A stretch of 64,000 nt of DNA. It comes from Hymenobacter sp. DG01. GTDB taxonomy: Bacteria > Bacteroidota > Bacteroidia > Cytophagales > Hymenobacteraceae. The translations under genes and the position numbers were made by a program. The stretch is taken from NCBI RefSeq assembly GCF_006352025.1, contig NZ_CP040936.1, positions 2,418,001-2,482,000 of the forward strand, given 5' to 3'. This document shows, in pieces, positions 49,785 to 58,377 of the stretch; the stretch's first letter is position 1, and every line of letters begins with the position of its first letter. Below the pieces are notes generated by a model. The model had not been told where the DNA came from and made no database searches. It saw nothing but the letters and a program-made list of their open reading frames with translations.

Positions 49785-52406
49785 CTACTTGCCCAATGAC
49801 ACCATGTTGGTGAGCAAGCGGTAGGCGCCGGGCACGCCGGCGGGCAACTCCCGGAACAGCGAAAGGCCGGTATAGATGTAGTTACCTTTGCCATACTTCG
49901 CCACTAGAATGGCGCTTTCCTTAGCTTTCTCGCCGGGGTCGGCGGAGCTGATGACGGTTTGGTACTTCGGGTCCCAGGCACTGGGGTAGTACAGGCCCTG
50001 CTCTTGCACCCAGCCTTCAAAATCCTTGGCGGTAATTTTGTTGGGCGAGTTGAGCAGGGGCTGCTGGGGATTCAGGAAGGTGACGGCCGCGTTTTCCACC
50101 GTTACGCGGTCCGAAGATAGGGTAAGGGGGTAGGGACCGATCTGGGGCAGGACGGTGCCGCGGTTCACGGTGTACTGCACCACCAGGTTGCCACCGTTTT
50201 CCACGTAGCGGAGCAGGGTGGGCTGCACGGTTTTGAGGCGGTCCACGGTGTTGTAGGCCCGCACGCCCAGTACCACGGCATCGAAGCGGCGCAGGTTCTG
50301 GTCGGTGAGGTCCTCGGGCTTGAGTAGGGTGACGGTGTAGCCAATCTGGCGCAGGGCGTCAGGCACCTCGTCGCCGGCCCCCATGAGGTAGCCGATTTCC
50401 TGGCCCTTGCGCTTGAGGTCCAGCTTCACCAGCGGGGCCACGGCTTCGGGGAAGAGCACCTGGGTTGGAATGTGGGTATACTCGATGGCCTGGTAGCCGC
50501 GCGAATAGGTTTGCCCGTCCACGGTAGCCACAGCCCGCAGCTCGGTTTTGCCGTCCTTAGCCCCACCCCCCGGCTGCACCCGGAACTGCACGGTTTGCTC
50601 GGCGTCTTTGCTGGCCAGCTCGAAAGAAATGCTCGCCGGCTCCGACTTCCAGCCCTGCGGCAAGGTCAGCGCCACGGAGCCTTTCACGCCCGCCTTACCG
50701 GCCCGCAAGGTCACGGGAATGGTTTTGGGTTGGTTGTCGGCGAAGACATAGGCGCGTCCACCGATGTTCACGGCCACGGGCGGCACCACCACCAGCGGGC
50801 GATACTTCTCTCCTTCTACTGGGTCAGTGCTTTTGTATTGGAGAGGTTTACTATAGATGATTGGAACCCCAGCTATTTCTAGTTCAAAATCTACGTCAGC
50901 CACCGGAAAGTTTTCCGGTTCACCTAATACACTGGTTCCTTCAATTTGGATAGAACCGTGTAAGTCACTGGTGAGAGTTACATCCTCTACTACACTAGGA
51001 ATCTTATACATTCCGATTGTGCCCATTTCACGCAACCAGTAAGGCTGTGAAACAGAATACTTAGCAGGTATAGTGTAGGTTAGTTGCTTGCTAAAGAGTT
51101 TGTTAGCCAGCAGTTGTTCGTTGATAGTAGCCGGTAATCTTTTATTCAATAAAAAAGAATTTACTATTTCATCATCATTAAAGGCAGTTGGTTTAAGCCA
51201 TCTTAAATTCACAGGAACAGAAGAGCGGTTTAATGCCTCAATTGTTAAATGCAGCTCACCACCAGAAGGCATGGAAGTTTCCTGCACTACTGCTGATAAG
51301 CTTAAGCCTAAGCAGGCGTATATCAATTCATTAACTTCTCTACCTTTCTCACTATCCCAAAAGGATGCCTCTTTGGGCAGTTTTTCACAAGCAGCCCGCA
51401 CCTTCAGCAGCCCCGCCACACTGGCACTGGGGTTGCTGGGGTCATACTTCCGAATAACCTCGTCTATCAGCTTGCCCACGGCCGCGCCGCCAGGCACGCG
51501 GTTCCAGCTCATGTCGATGCCCTCGAAGGGGTCGGACTTGGCCTTGTCGCCCTTCACGTATTGCAGGTACTCCAGCGCCTCGCCGCGCTGGGCCGCCGAG
51601 CCGAAGCCCTGGCTTTTATGCTGGGAGCGGCTGCGGGCGGCAATTTCGCCGTAGCTCTGGCCCAGCAAGGGGTTGTAGGCACCGGCATCCACTTTCAGGT
51701 AGCCATCCATGTTTTCGCCGGGCTTCACGAAGAAGCTGCCGGTATTCCAGAACAGTCGCTTGGGCTGCCAAGGCTGCACGTATTTGAGCTGCTCGGGGAA
51801 GCGTTTTGGGTCGCCGGCAGCATCGAAGGCTTCGGCGGCCAGGATGGCGGAGGCGATGTGGTGACCGTGGCCGGCCCGGCTGTCGGGCGGGAAGCGGGTG
51901 ATGAGCACATCGGGGCGGCGCTGCCGAATCACCCATACCATGTCGGACAGCACCTGCTCCTTGTCCCAGATGGTGAAGGTTTCATCGGGGGTTTTGCTGA
52001 AACCGAAGTCGTTGGCACGGGTAAAGAACTGCCTACCCCCATCAATGCGCCGAGCCGCCAGCAGCTCCTGGGTGCGTATCACGCCGAGCTGTTCGCGCAG
52101 CTCCGGACCGATGAGGTTCTGGCCGCCGTCGCCGCGGGTGCAGCTGAGGTAGCCGGTTTCCAGCAGGCGGCCGTTGGCCATGTAGGCAATGAGACGGGTG
52201 TTTTCGTCGTCGGGGTGAGCGGCAATGTAGAGCACTGAGCCCAGCACATTCAGCTTCTTGAGCCCCAGCAGAATCTCGGACGAGGAGTAGGTTTTGGGCG
52301 CCTGGGCCTGGGCAGTGAATGAGTAACTGAGTGACTGAGTGAATACTGCTGCCAGCAGGACGGTGCGGAGAAAGCGCAAGGGGTGGAAAGGCATACGGAA
52401 GGGCAT
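49785..52406 (-). CDS. large secreted LmbE/PIG-L family deacetylase-like protein
   Basis: An 873-residue secreted protein. The signal peptide is within the first 34 residues, starting at Met1 or Met5 (52394). The LmbE domain (about 55-300) has the zinc/catalytic motif AAHPDDENTRLIAYM, with AHPDDE at 63-68, and RAGHGHHIASAILA with the later His. This family removes N-acetyl groups from GlcNAc-linked substrates. The middle (about 380-640) is beta-sandwich-like, and the C-terminal about 200 residues, ending VAKYGKGNYIYTGLSLFRELPAGVPGAYRLL, resemble a ThuA/glutamine-amidotransferase-like fold. Codons for about residues 343-531 (positions 50815-51380) are far more AT-rich than the rest, suggesting a recombined segment. 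Confidence 0.9.
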   Translation of the reverse strand: MPFRMPFHPLRFLRTVLLAAVFTQSLSYSFTAQAQAPKTYSSSEILLGLKKLNVLGSVLYIAAHPDDENTRLIAYMANGRLLETGYLSCTRGDGGQNLIGPELREQLGVIRTQELLAARRIDGGRQFFTRANDFGFSKTPDETFTIWDKEQVLSDMVWVIRQRRPDVLITRFPPDSRAGHGHHIASAILAAEAFDAAGDPKRFPEQLKYVQPWQPKRLFWNTGSFFVKPGENMDGYLKVDAGAYNPLLGQSYGEIAARSRSQHKSQGFGSAAQRGEALEYLQYVKGDKAKSDPFEGIDMSWNRVPGGAAVGKLIDEVIRKYDPSNPSASVAGLLKVRAACEKLPKEASFWDSEKGREVNELIYACLGLSLSAVVQETSMPSGGELHLTIEALNRSSVPVNLRWLKPTAFNDDEIVNSFLLNKRLPATINEQLLANKLFSKQLTYTIPAKYSVSQPYWLREMGTIGMYKIPSVVEDVTLTSDLHGSIQIEGTSVLGEPENFPVADVDFELEIAGVPIIYSKPLQYKSTDPVEGEKYRPLVVVPPVAVNIGGRAYVFADNQPKTIPVTLRAGKAGVKGSVALTLPQGWKSEPASISFELASKDAEQTVQFRVQPGGGAKDGKTELRAVATVDGQTYSRGYQAIEYTHIPTQVLFPEAVAPLVKLDLKRKGQEIGYLMGAGDEVPDALRQIGYTVTLLKPEDLTDQNLRRFDAVVLGVRAYNTVDRLKTVQPTLLRYVENGGNLVVQYTVNRGTVLPQIGPYPLTLSSDRVTVENAAVTFLNPQQPLLNSPNKITAKDFEGWVQEQGLYYPSAWDPKYQTVISSADPGEKAKESAILVAKYGKGNYIYTGLSLFRELPAGVPGAYRLLTNMVSLGK

Positions 52407-52496
52407 CTTGAGGGCGTGAAGATAACCGCACGCCCCACATGGTGTTTCACTACCCTCGTTTCTTCAGCAGAAGTATAACTATTGCCACGCCTGTCA

Positions 52497-53282
52497 CTAC
52501 TTAGCGAAACGCCGTCGGTTATCTTCACTAAAGGTGATAGGTGTTACCCACTTCAGTGGCCTCCAACGCCCAAAGCGGTATGTGGCTCCCCAGTCGCGGG
52601 AAGCTACCTGGCGGGCAGCTTGCAGAGCTACCGCATCGTATGGGTCGCCAGCGCTTTTTTGAATTACTACTCGGCAGCTTTTGCCAGTGCTATCAGGCGT
52701 GAACTGCACAAACACCCGGTAAGTAGCAGCTGGCTGCTTAAGAATCTTTTGCCAGTCGATGGCGCGGTAGAGTTGCGCCGTAAAATCTTCATCGGGCAAC
52801 TTATTTACTTGATTTCGATAGGTACGCTGACCTACCAGCCGACCACGCCGAAACGTCAGCAGCCAGTCTTTTTCATAGATAGATTCATACCCCAGATGCT
52901 CATAGCGCAGTAGTTTACCCAACGGCACATCTAAGGTTCCTTCTACCCAATCAGCTGCCACGCGCCCCTTTGTATCTAGTTGAAACCATTGTTCCAAGTC
53001 AATGGCAGCCTTTTTTTCATCGCAGCCAGGTTTGACTTCTAGCAGAAACAGTTGGCCATTCTCCAACTGCCACGTTGCCTGATACCCGCGCCAACAAGCC
53101 GTAGAACCTTTTGTCAGCTCTGCGGGCCGCTGCTTCTTTTTGGCGAGCCATTCTTCCAACGGGTTAGAATGCAGCAAATATTCTTTACCCTGAAACCGCA
53201 GACGGTCTGGCACTTGTGATGTAGCTGCCGCGTAACGAATATCCAGCAGTAAGAGCAACACAGCTAATACATAATATCTCAT
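52497..53282 (-). CDS. secreted protein of unknown function, TonB-like C-terminus
   Basis: A 261-residue protein with a signal peptide (MRYYVLAVLLLLLDIRYAAAT). The N-terminal mature part has QVPDRLRFQGKEYLLHSNPLEEWL. Residues about 195-255 (VFVQFTPDSTGKSCRVVIQKS, then PYDAVALQAARQV, FGRWRPLKWVTPITF) look like a TonB-type C-terminal fold, though without a spanning linker. Its ATG shares an A with the TAA of the preceding gene (TAATG), so the two are translationally coupled. AT content is above the local average. No family name known to me. Confidence 0.72.
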   Translation of the reverse strand: MRYYVLAVLLLLLDIRYAAATSQVPDRLRFQGKEYLLHSNPLEEWLAKKKQRPAELTKGSTACWRGYQATWQLENGQLFLLEVKPGCDEKKAAIDLEQWFQLDTKGRVAADWVEGTLDVPLGKLLRYEHLGYESIYEKDWLLTFRRGRLVGQRTYRNQVNKLPDEDFTAQLYRAIDWQKILKQPAATYRVFVQFTPDSTGKSCRVVIQKSAGDPYDAVALQAARQVASRDWGATYRFGRWRPLKWVTPITFSEDNRRRFAK

Positions 53283-53506
53283 TATAGTAGGCATTGTGAA
53301 CATAAACCGACCGGCTTGCTGCATAGCGTCAGGCGGCACAAAGCATCCTTTCGCCCCTCAAAACAGGTTTCCAAAGGGCTTTCTGATAGATACAGCGTGT
53401 CGCCCTGATAGAGCAGGATATCGGGTATCTGGGTGGTAGCCTGCGCAACCACCGGCGCCGCCCACCCGACTATCATCAGCATAAACCACTGTATACATTT
53501 TCGCAT
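53282..53506 (-). CDS. small secreted Cys-rich protein, truncated relative of the next gene
   Basis: A 74-residue protein with a signal peptide (MRKCIQWFMLMIVGWAAPVVAQA). The mature start QIPDILLYQGDTLYLSESPLE aligns with QVPDRLRFQGKEYLLHSNPLE of the next gene, so it is a short paralogue. The rest holds six Cys in its last 27 residues (ETCFEGRKDALCRLTLCSK, then CSQCLL). It could be a functional mini-protein or a truncated duplicate. Stop and next start overlap. Confidence 0.6.
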   Translation of the reverse strand: MRKCIQWFMLMIVGWAAPVVAQATTQIPDILLYQGDTLYLSESPLETCFEGRKDALCRLTLCSKPVGLCSQCLL

Positions 53507-53602
53507 TTGGGAAGATAAGAGGAGACGCTTCAGCTGCGCTTCATCCTGTGGCGCGGTCCTTGCGTACATCCTGCTTTCCTTTCCGTTTTGAACTCCCCTT
53601 GC

Positions 53603-55252
53603 ATGGCGTTTCCCCTCACTTCCCGGCTGCGGCTGCTGGGCCTCTCGTTTCTGCTGCCGGTGCTGGCCGCTTCTGCCCAGACTCTCCCTCCCGCCGCTTC
53701 CAACTCTGCCGCTGCTACGCCCCAATGGTATTTGCTTGACCCCGAGCAGGATGGGGGCGTGATGGGCATCAGTGCCCGGCGTGCCTACCAGGAGCTGCTC
53801 CAGGGCAAAGCCTCTACCCCGGTCATCGTGGCGGTTATTGATGCCGGCATCGATACGGCCCACGTGGACCTGAAGCGCGTGCTCTGGCGCAACCGCAAGG
53901 AAATTGCCGGCAATGACAAAGACGACGACCAGAACGGCTACGTTGATGACGTACTGGGCTGGAGCTTTCTGGGCGGGCCCGATGGGCGCAACATCAACGT
54001 AGAAACCCTGGAGGAAACCCGTATCCTGGCCAAGCTGCAGCCGCTGTACGCCGGCAAAGTGCGTACCGCCGTGCCCGCCGCCAAGCGCGCTGAGTTCGAC
54101 CTTTATCAGAAGGTAAAGAAAAGCTACGACGCCAAGGTGAAGGAGAATACTCAGCGCCTTAAGGAGTTCAACCAGGCCTACCTCGAAAACTCCCAGGGCG
54201 CTGCTGGCCTCAAGCAGGCGCTGGGGGTAGCCCGCCTCGATACGGCCACCCTGCGCAACCCGCCCACCCAGGACCCGGAGCTGCGCCAGATTACGCAGGG
54301 CCTCTACGCTACTTTGGTGCAGACGGGCTTTGCCTCGCTGGATGATGTGCTGGAAGAAATGAAGAAGGGCCTGAAGGAGACTCAGGACCAGCTTGACTAC
54401 GGCCTTAACCTGAAATACAACCCCCGCCCCATTGTGGGCGACCGGCCCGAGGATACCAAACAGCGCGACTATGGCAACCGCGACGTACACGGCCCCGACC
54501 CTATGCACGGTACCCACGTAGCCGGCATCATTGGCGCCGACCGGGAAAACAACCAGGGCGTGCTAGGGGTGGCCTCCAACGTGCAGATTATGGCCGTGCG
54601 TGCCGTACCCGATGGTGATGAGCGGGACAAGGACGTGGCTAACGCCATCCGCTACGCCGTGGACAACGGGGCCCAGATCATCAACATGAGCTTTGGCAAG
54701 TACTACTCGCCCCAGCGCCCGGCCGTGGAGGAAGCTATCAAGTACGCCGCCAGCAAAAACGTACTGCTGGTGCACTCAGCGGGCAACGAAAACGAGGACC
54801 TCGACAAAACTCTGCAGTACCCGGCCCCGGTGTACCTCAGCGGGCAGCGCATCCCTAACATGATTACGGTGGGCGCCTCGGCTCGCACCAACGATGAAAA
54901 CCTGGTGGCCGACTTCTCGAACTACGGCAAAAATCAGGTAGATGTATTCGCGCCCGGCAACCAGATTTACGCTACCCTGCCCGGCAGCCGCTACGGCAAC
55001 CTGAGCGGCACCAGCATGGCTGCCCCTGTGGTAGCGGGCATTGCTGCCACCCTGAAATCGTACTACCCCCAGCTAACGGCCGTGCAGCTCAAGCGCATCA
55101 TTCTGGAGTCGGCGGTGCCCTACCACACCAAGGTGCGCAAACCCGGCTCCACTACCCTTGTCGATTTCGCGGAGCTCTCCCGCACGGGCGGCCTCGTGAA
55201 CCTCTACCGCGCCCTGCAACTGGCCCAGCAGCCCACGCCCGAGCCGAAATAA
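53603..55252 (+). CDS. S8 family serine peptidase (subtilase)
   Basis: A 549-residue secreted subtilisin-like protease with a signal peptide (LLGLSFLLPVLAASAQ). The catalytic triad is Asp80 (AVIDAGID), His302 (HGTHVAG) and Ser471 (SGTSMAAP), and the oxyanion Asn is about 395 (SAGNENED). The Asp-to-His distance of about 220 residues is far longer than the about 30 of subtilisin, because of a helical, charged insertion (KKSYDAKVKENTQRLKEFNQ and on). No T9SS tail is visible. The ATG was chosen over a TTG five codons upstream, as it precedes the basic start of the signal. Single gene with its own terminator. Confidence 0.93.
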   Translation: MAFPLTSRLRLLGLSFLLPVLAASAQTLPPAASNSAAATPQWYLLDPEQDGGVMGISARRAYQELLQGKASTPVIVAVIDAGIDTAHVDLKRVLWRNRKEIAGNDKDDDQNGYVDDVLGWSFLGGPDGRNINVETLEETRILAKLQPLYAGKVRTAVPAAKRAEFDLYQKVKKSYDAKVKENTQRLKEFNQAYLENSQGAAGLKQALGVARLDTATLRNPPTQDPELRQITQGLYATLVQTGFASLDDVLEEMKKGLKETQDQLDYGLNLKYNPRPIVGDRPEDTKQRDYGNRDVHGPDPMHGTHVAGIIGADRENNQGVLGVASNVQIMAVRAVPDGDERDKDVANAIRYAVDNGAQIINMSFGKYYSPQRPAVEEAIKYAASKNVLLVHSAGNENEDLDKTLQYPAPVYLSGQRIPNMITVGASARTNDENLVADFSNYGKNQVDVFAPGNQIYATLPGSRYGNLSGTSMAAPVVAGIAATLKSYYPQLTAVQLKRIILESAVPYHTKVRKPGSTTLVDFAELSRTGGLVNLYRALQLAQQPTPEPK

Positions 55253-55282
55253 CCCGGCAGTTTCTGCAGCTTTTACGCAACC

Positions 55283-55341
55283 CTGCCCTTCCGGAGGAGT
55301 CTCTAAAATAGAGAACTTACTCCGGAAGGGCAGTTTGTTTT
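55283..55341. terminator. bidirectional hairpin terminator
   Basis: CTGCCCTTCCGGAG (55283-55296) and CTCCGGAAGGGCAG (55320-55333) form a perfect 14-bp stem, followed by TTTGTTTT, between the convergent subtilase and DUF805 genes. Confidence 0.85.
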
Positions 55342-55357
55342 GAAGGTTCCGGGGGCT

Positions 55358-55705
55358 TTAGCCGGTGGTCTGCAACCGGTTAGCGGCCCCGTGGCGGGTA
55401 GCGAAGGGCTGCCCCGGCAGCAGCAACAGCGCCACTAAAAGCAGGGCATTCAGGCCCGGCACCAGTAGCAGCAGGGCATACCAGCCGCTGCGCCCCACAT
55501 CGTGCAGGCGGCGCACTGCCAACACCGCCACCAGCGCGGTAGCCAGCAGCCACAGCCCCGAGGCCAGCCACAGCGGTGGCACCTGGCCCTGGGGCGTAAA
55601 ACCATACAGCAACGCCAGCGGCAACACCACCGGCACCAGTTCAAATGCAAATTCCTTCCGCTCCTGCCGCCCCCATAACACCGGATACTGCTCTAACAAT
55701 GCCAT
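55358..55705 (-). CDS. DUF805 family membrane protein
   Basis: A 115-residue protein with about three hydrophobic segments (27-40, 45-63, 75-97). The conserved RRLHDVGRSGWYALLLLVPGLN is the DUF805 signature, a polytopic family of unknown function that often acts as a small inner-membrane protein. N-terminal WGRQERKEFAFE matches the typical R-xx-R-xx-F/W start. Single gene, divergent from yitT and convergent with the subtilase. Confidence 0.88.
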   Translation of the reverse strand: MALLEQYPVLWGRQERKEFAFELVPVVLPLALLYGFTPQGQVPPLWLASGLWLLATALVAVLAVRRLHDVGRSGWYALLLLVPGLNALLLVALLLLPGQPFATRHGAANRLQTTG

Positions 55706-55835
55706 AAATACTACTCCTGTTTTCGTGGGCCTACGCTGGTCCCCTGAAAAAACTTTTCCAAATTCCAGGCCAGTCCCCTGCTGCCGGGCCGGGGTGCCTT
55801 AATTTTCAACATTCAATCACGCGGCGCCGTACCTG

Positions 55836-56828
55836 ATGGCACTGCGTTTTCCTGTTTCGCCTATGACTGATTTCCATCCCATGCCTTCGTCCGAGTTACC
55901 TGCTACCCCTTCTTCCGGCGGCACCAGCCTGAAACGCCCGGGCCCCAGTGCCCGCTCTGCCCGCGACCGGCGCTGGTGGCGGCGGCAGGTGGCCAACACC
56001 TTATTAATGGTAGTGGGAGTGTTTTCGGCGGGGTTCGGGTTGGAGAGCTTTCTGCTGCCCGGCGGCTTCCTGGACGGGGGCGTAACCGGGGTTTCCCTGC
56101 TGATAGTCAGGGTTTTCGGCCTGCCCCTGCCGGCGCTTATCGTGGTCCTGAACATTCCATTTGTGCTCATGGCCTGGCGGCAGCTCGACCCCGGCGTTGC
56201 CATCCGGACCCTGCTCGGTATTCTGGGCTTGGCCTTGGTGCTGGCCCTGATTCCCTACCCCATCGTCACGCAGGATAAGCTGCTGATATCGGTATTCGGG
56301 GGCTTCTTCCTGGGGGCCGGCATCGGGCTGGCCATGCGGGGCGGGGGCGTGCTCGATGGCACCGAAATTATGGCCATCTATTTGAGCAAACAGTCGAGCA
56401 TGAGCGTGGGGGATATCATTCTGGTATTCAACATTCTCATTTTTGGAGTGGCGGCCTGGGTGCTGTCCATCGAAACGGCCCTGTACTCCATCCTGGCCTA
56501 CCTCTCGGCGGCCAAAACCATCGATTTTATTATTGATGGTCTGGAGGAGTACACCGGCGTCACCATCGTATCGGGCCGCTCCGATGCCATCCGCCGCATG
56601 ATTACCGAAAAGCTGGGCCGGGGTGCTACCGTGTACACCGGCAAGCGCGGCTACGGCACCCGCGGCGAGCAGCCCAACCCTGTTGATATCGTCTTCACGG
56701 TTATCACCCGCCTCGAAGTCTCGAAGCTAAAAGCCGAAGTAGAGCAAATTGACCGCCAGGCCTTCATGGTCATGCACAGCGTCCGGGACACCAAAGGCGG
56801 CATGATCAAGAAGCGCCCCCTGCATTAG
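55836..56828 (+). CDS. YitT family membrane protein with DUF2179 domain
   Basis: A 330-residue protein. After about 45 Pro/Ser/Arg-rich residues come about six membrane segments (about 50-205), with GVFSAGFGLESFLLPGGFLDGGVTGVSLL as the YitT start and GIGLAMRGGGVLDGTEIMAIYLSK as the second repeat motif. The C-terminal domain (about 235-320), GVTIVSGRSDAIRRMITEKLGRGATVYTGKRGYG, is DUF2179, a cytoplasmic ferredoxin-like module. Function not established. Starts at 55863 or 55881 are also possible. A 300-bp palindromic element follows. Confidence 0.9.
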   Translation: MALRFPVSPMTDFHPMPSSELPATPSSGGTSLKRPGPSARSARDRRWWRRQVANTLLMVVGVFSAGFGLESFLLPGGFLDGGVTGVSLLIVRVFGLPLPALIVVLNIPFVLMAWRQLDPGVAIRTLLGILGLALVLALIPYPIVTQDKLLISVFGGFFLGAGIGLAMRGGGVLDGTEIMAIYLSKQSSMSVGDIILVFNILIFGVAAWVLSIETALYSILAYLSAAKTIDFIIDGLEEYTGVTIVSGRSDAIRRMITEKLGRGATVYTGKRGYGTRGEQPNPVDIVFTVITRLEVSKLKAEVEQIDRQAFMVMHSVRDTKGGMIKKRPLH

Positions 56829-56830
56829 AC

Positions 56831-57131
56831 AGTTGTGAGTTGTGAGTTGCCGGTTATCAGTTGCCAGGGGTAGCGCTTATCGGTAGCAGGTCCTACCCCT
56901 TCACTCTGACCAAAGCCCCAGCGGGGCGACACCTTCTCGTTGAACGAGGAGGTGTCGCCCCGCTGGGGCTTTATTGTTTCACTTCCAATTCTCTACCAAT
57001 ACGCAGCCCCTCCAGGGCTTTGGTCAAACTGAGAGGGTAGGAATACAACCGGCAGACCGCCCCGCCAGGATCTACCTCTGACAACTCACAACCGACAACT
57101 CACAACTCATAACTGGCAACTGATAACCGGC
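56831..57131. repeat. compound nested palindrome (GTTGTGAG / CCGGTTATCAGTTGCCAG / AAAGCCCCAGCGGGGCG)
   Basis: The whole gap between yitT and the MOSC gene is one imperfect palindrome of about 300 bp. Outer arms GCCGGTTATCAGTTGCCAG (56849-56867) and its complement (57113-57131) are perfect. The inner core has perfect 23-bp arms (56912-56934, 56950-56972) starting AAAGCCCCAGCGGGGCGAC. Between them, CCTACCC...TGACCAAAGCCC pairs with GGGCTTTGGTCA...GGGTAGG. No coding content. Confidence 0.85.
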
Positions 57132-57145
57132 ATCTCACTATTTCC

Positions 57146-57153
57146 CATCTTTG
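57146..57153 (+). promoter_or_regulatory. -7-like element before the MOSC gene
   Basis: CATCTTTG followed by CGGT and then the ATG at 57158: one base off TAnnTTTG, and only 4 nt from the start codon, so a leaderless transcript is likely. Confidence 0.35.
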
Positions 57154-57157
57154 CGGT

Positions 57158-57985
57158 ATGGCTGCACCTCTCCTTCTCTCCGACCTGTACATCTACCCTG
57201 TTAAGTCGCTGGGCGGCATCCGCGTAGCGGAAGCGGCGGTGGAGCCCCGCGGCCTCCGCCACGACCGGCGGTGGCTGATTGTGAATGAGCGCAACCAGTT
57301 CATGACCCAGCGGCAAACCCCCGCCATGGCTCATCTGAAGGTGTCGGCGGCCTACAATGGCTTCCTGCTCAGCCACCTCGCCCGCCCCGATCTGCTGCCC
57401 TTGTTCGTGCCCTTTGAGGCTACCCCCGAAAAAACCCTGTTCGTTACCATCTGGGACGATATGGTGTTTGCCTGGCGCGCCCGCCCCGAGTGCGACGAGT
57501 GGCTTTCGGAAGCCCTGGGGCAGCCCTGCAAGCTGGTGTACATGTCGGATATGGTGCGCCGCGACGTGGAGCGCGACTACAACCCGGAAGGTAAGCTGGT
57601 GAGCTTCGCCGATGCCTACCCCTTTCTGATGATCGGGCAGGAATCGTTGCAGGAGCTGAATGGGCGCCTGGCCGAGCCCGTTGGCATGGACCGCTTCCGC
57701 CCTAACCTGGTGTTCAGCGGGGGTCAGCCCTTCGGCGAGGATGCGTGGCACCACTTTCTGATTGGGGAGCTGCCGTTCCGGGCCGTGCGGGCCTGTGGCC
57801 GGTGCGTGCTCACCACCATCGACCAGTGCACTGCTACCCGCCACCCGCTTGGCGAACCCCTGCGCACTTTGGCCGGCTACCGCTCGGAGGGCAACAGCGT
57901 GAACTTCGGGCAGAACGTGACCGGCAGCGGCCAGGGCCTGCTCCGCGTAGGAGACGCCATCCAGGTGCTGGACTACAAAAACTAA
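57158..57985 (+). CDS. MOSC domain protein with N-terminal beta barrel
   Basis: A 275-residue cytoplasmic protein of the mARC/YcbX type. The N-terminal beta-barrel domain begins LSDLYIYPVKSLGGIRVAEA and contains GLRHDRRWLIVNERNQFMTQR. The C-terminal MOSC domain has RFRPNLVFSGGQPFGEDAWHHF and FRAVRACGRCVLTTIDQCT, where the first Cys of the CGRC motif is the likely molybdenum ligand. Members reduce N-hydroxylated compounds using molybdenum cofactor. No ferredoxin domain is fused here, so a separate electron donor would be needed. Single gene. Confidence 0.93.
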   Translation: MAAPLLLSDLYIYPVKSLGGIRVAEAAVEPRGLRHDRRWLIVNERNQFMTQRQTPAMAHLKVSAAYNGFLLSHLARPDLLPLFVPFEATPEKTLFVTIWDDMVFAWRARPECDEWLSEALGQPCKLVYMSDMVRRDVERDYNPEGKLVSFADAYPFLMIGQESLQELNGRLAEPVGMDRFRPNLVFSGGQPFGEDAWHHFLIGELPFRAVRACGRCVLTTIDQCTATRHPLGEPLRTLAGYRSEGNSVNFGQNVTGSGQGLLRVGDAIQVLDYKN

Positions 57986-58343
57986 CCTTTTGCCTTGGGC
58001 GCGCCGGTGGGTGCCGTGTGTTCCTTTCGGGCTTTTCGGCCGTAGCCAGGACTATGGGTATGGGCTTGGAACTAGCTAGCCGCGCCCCTATCTACGGTTC
58101 AGCTTGGCATTTGGGGGCGGTACGTTACGGGCAGTAACGGCCCAGCTTGCCTTAAATTCAGCGAATAGGACAATTTTCGAAAAAATTTCTGTTATTTTTC
58201 TATAATATTAAGATAATGCTAATACATTTGAAAAGTCAATCGGGTCTTGATGTAGTGATACTCAGCCGGCTGATTCTCCGCTCCCCAATCGAGTAGTCTT
58301 CTATTGGAAGAACAGGTGGCTCCCAAGCTGGCCCATCTGCTCT
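57986..58343. other. intergenic region without a gene
   Basis: About 360 bp with no credible coding frame. It includes an AT-rich island (about 58170-58250) with TTTTTCTATAATATTAAG. A possible promoter for the DUF547 gene lies at its end. No hairpin terminator was found after the MOSC gene. Confidence 0.6.
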
Positions 58344-58351
58344 TACCTTTG
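58344..58351 (+). promoter_or_regulatory. -7 element before the DUF547 gene
   Basis: TACCTTTG lies 26 nt before the ATG at 58378. No TTG at the expected -33 distance was found. Confidence 0.45.
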
Positions 58352-58377
58352 TTGCCCTCGCTCCCCGCCCCTATTGC

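Noticed and set aside
53282..54517. 411-codon minus-strand frame overlapping the subtilase
   Set aside because: Only its last 74 codons, after a signal-peptide start at 53506, look like protein. The rest is antisense to the S8 catalytic domain.
56831..57131. CRISPR-like array
   Set aside because: The repeats are inverted and nested, not direct repeats with regular unique spacers.
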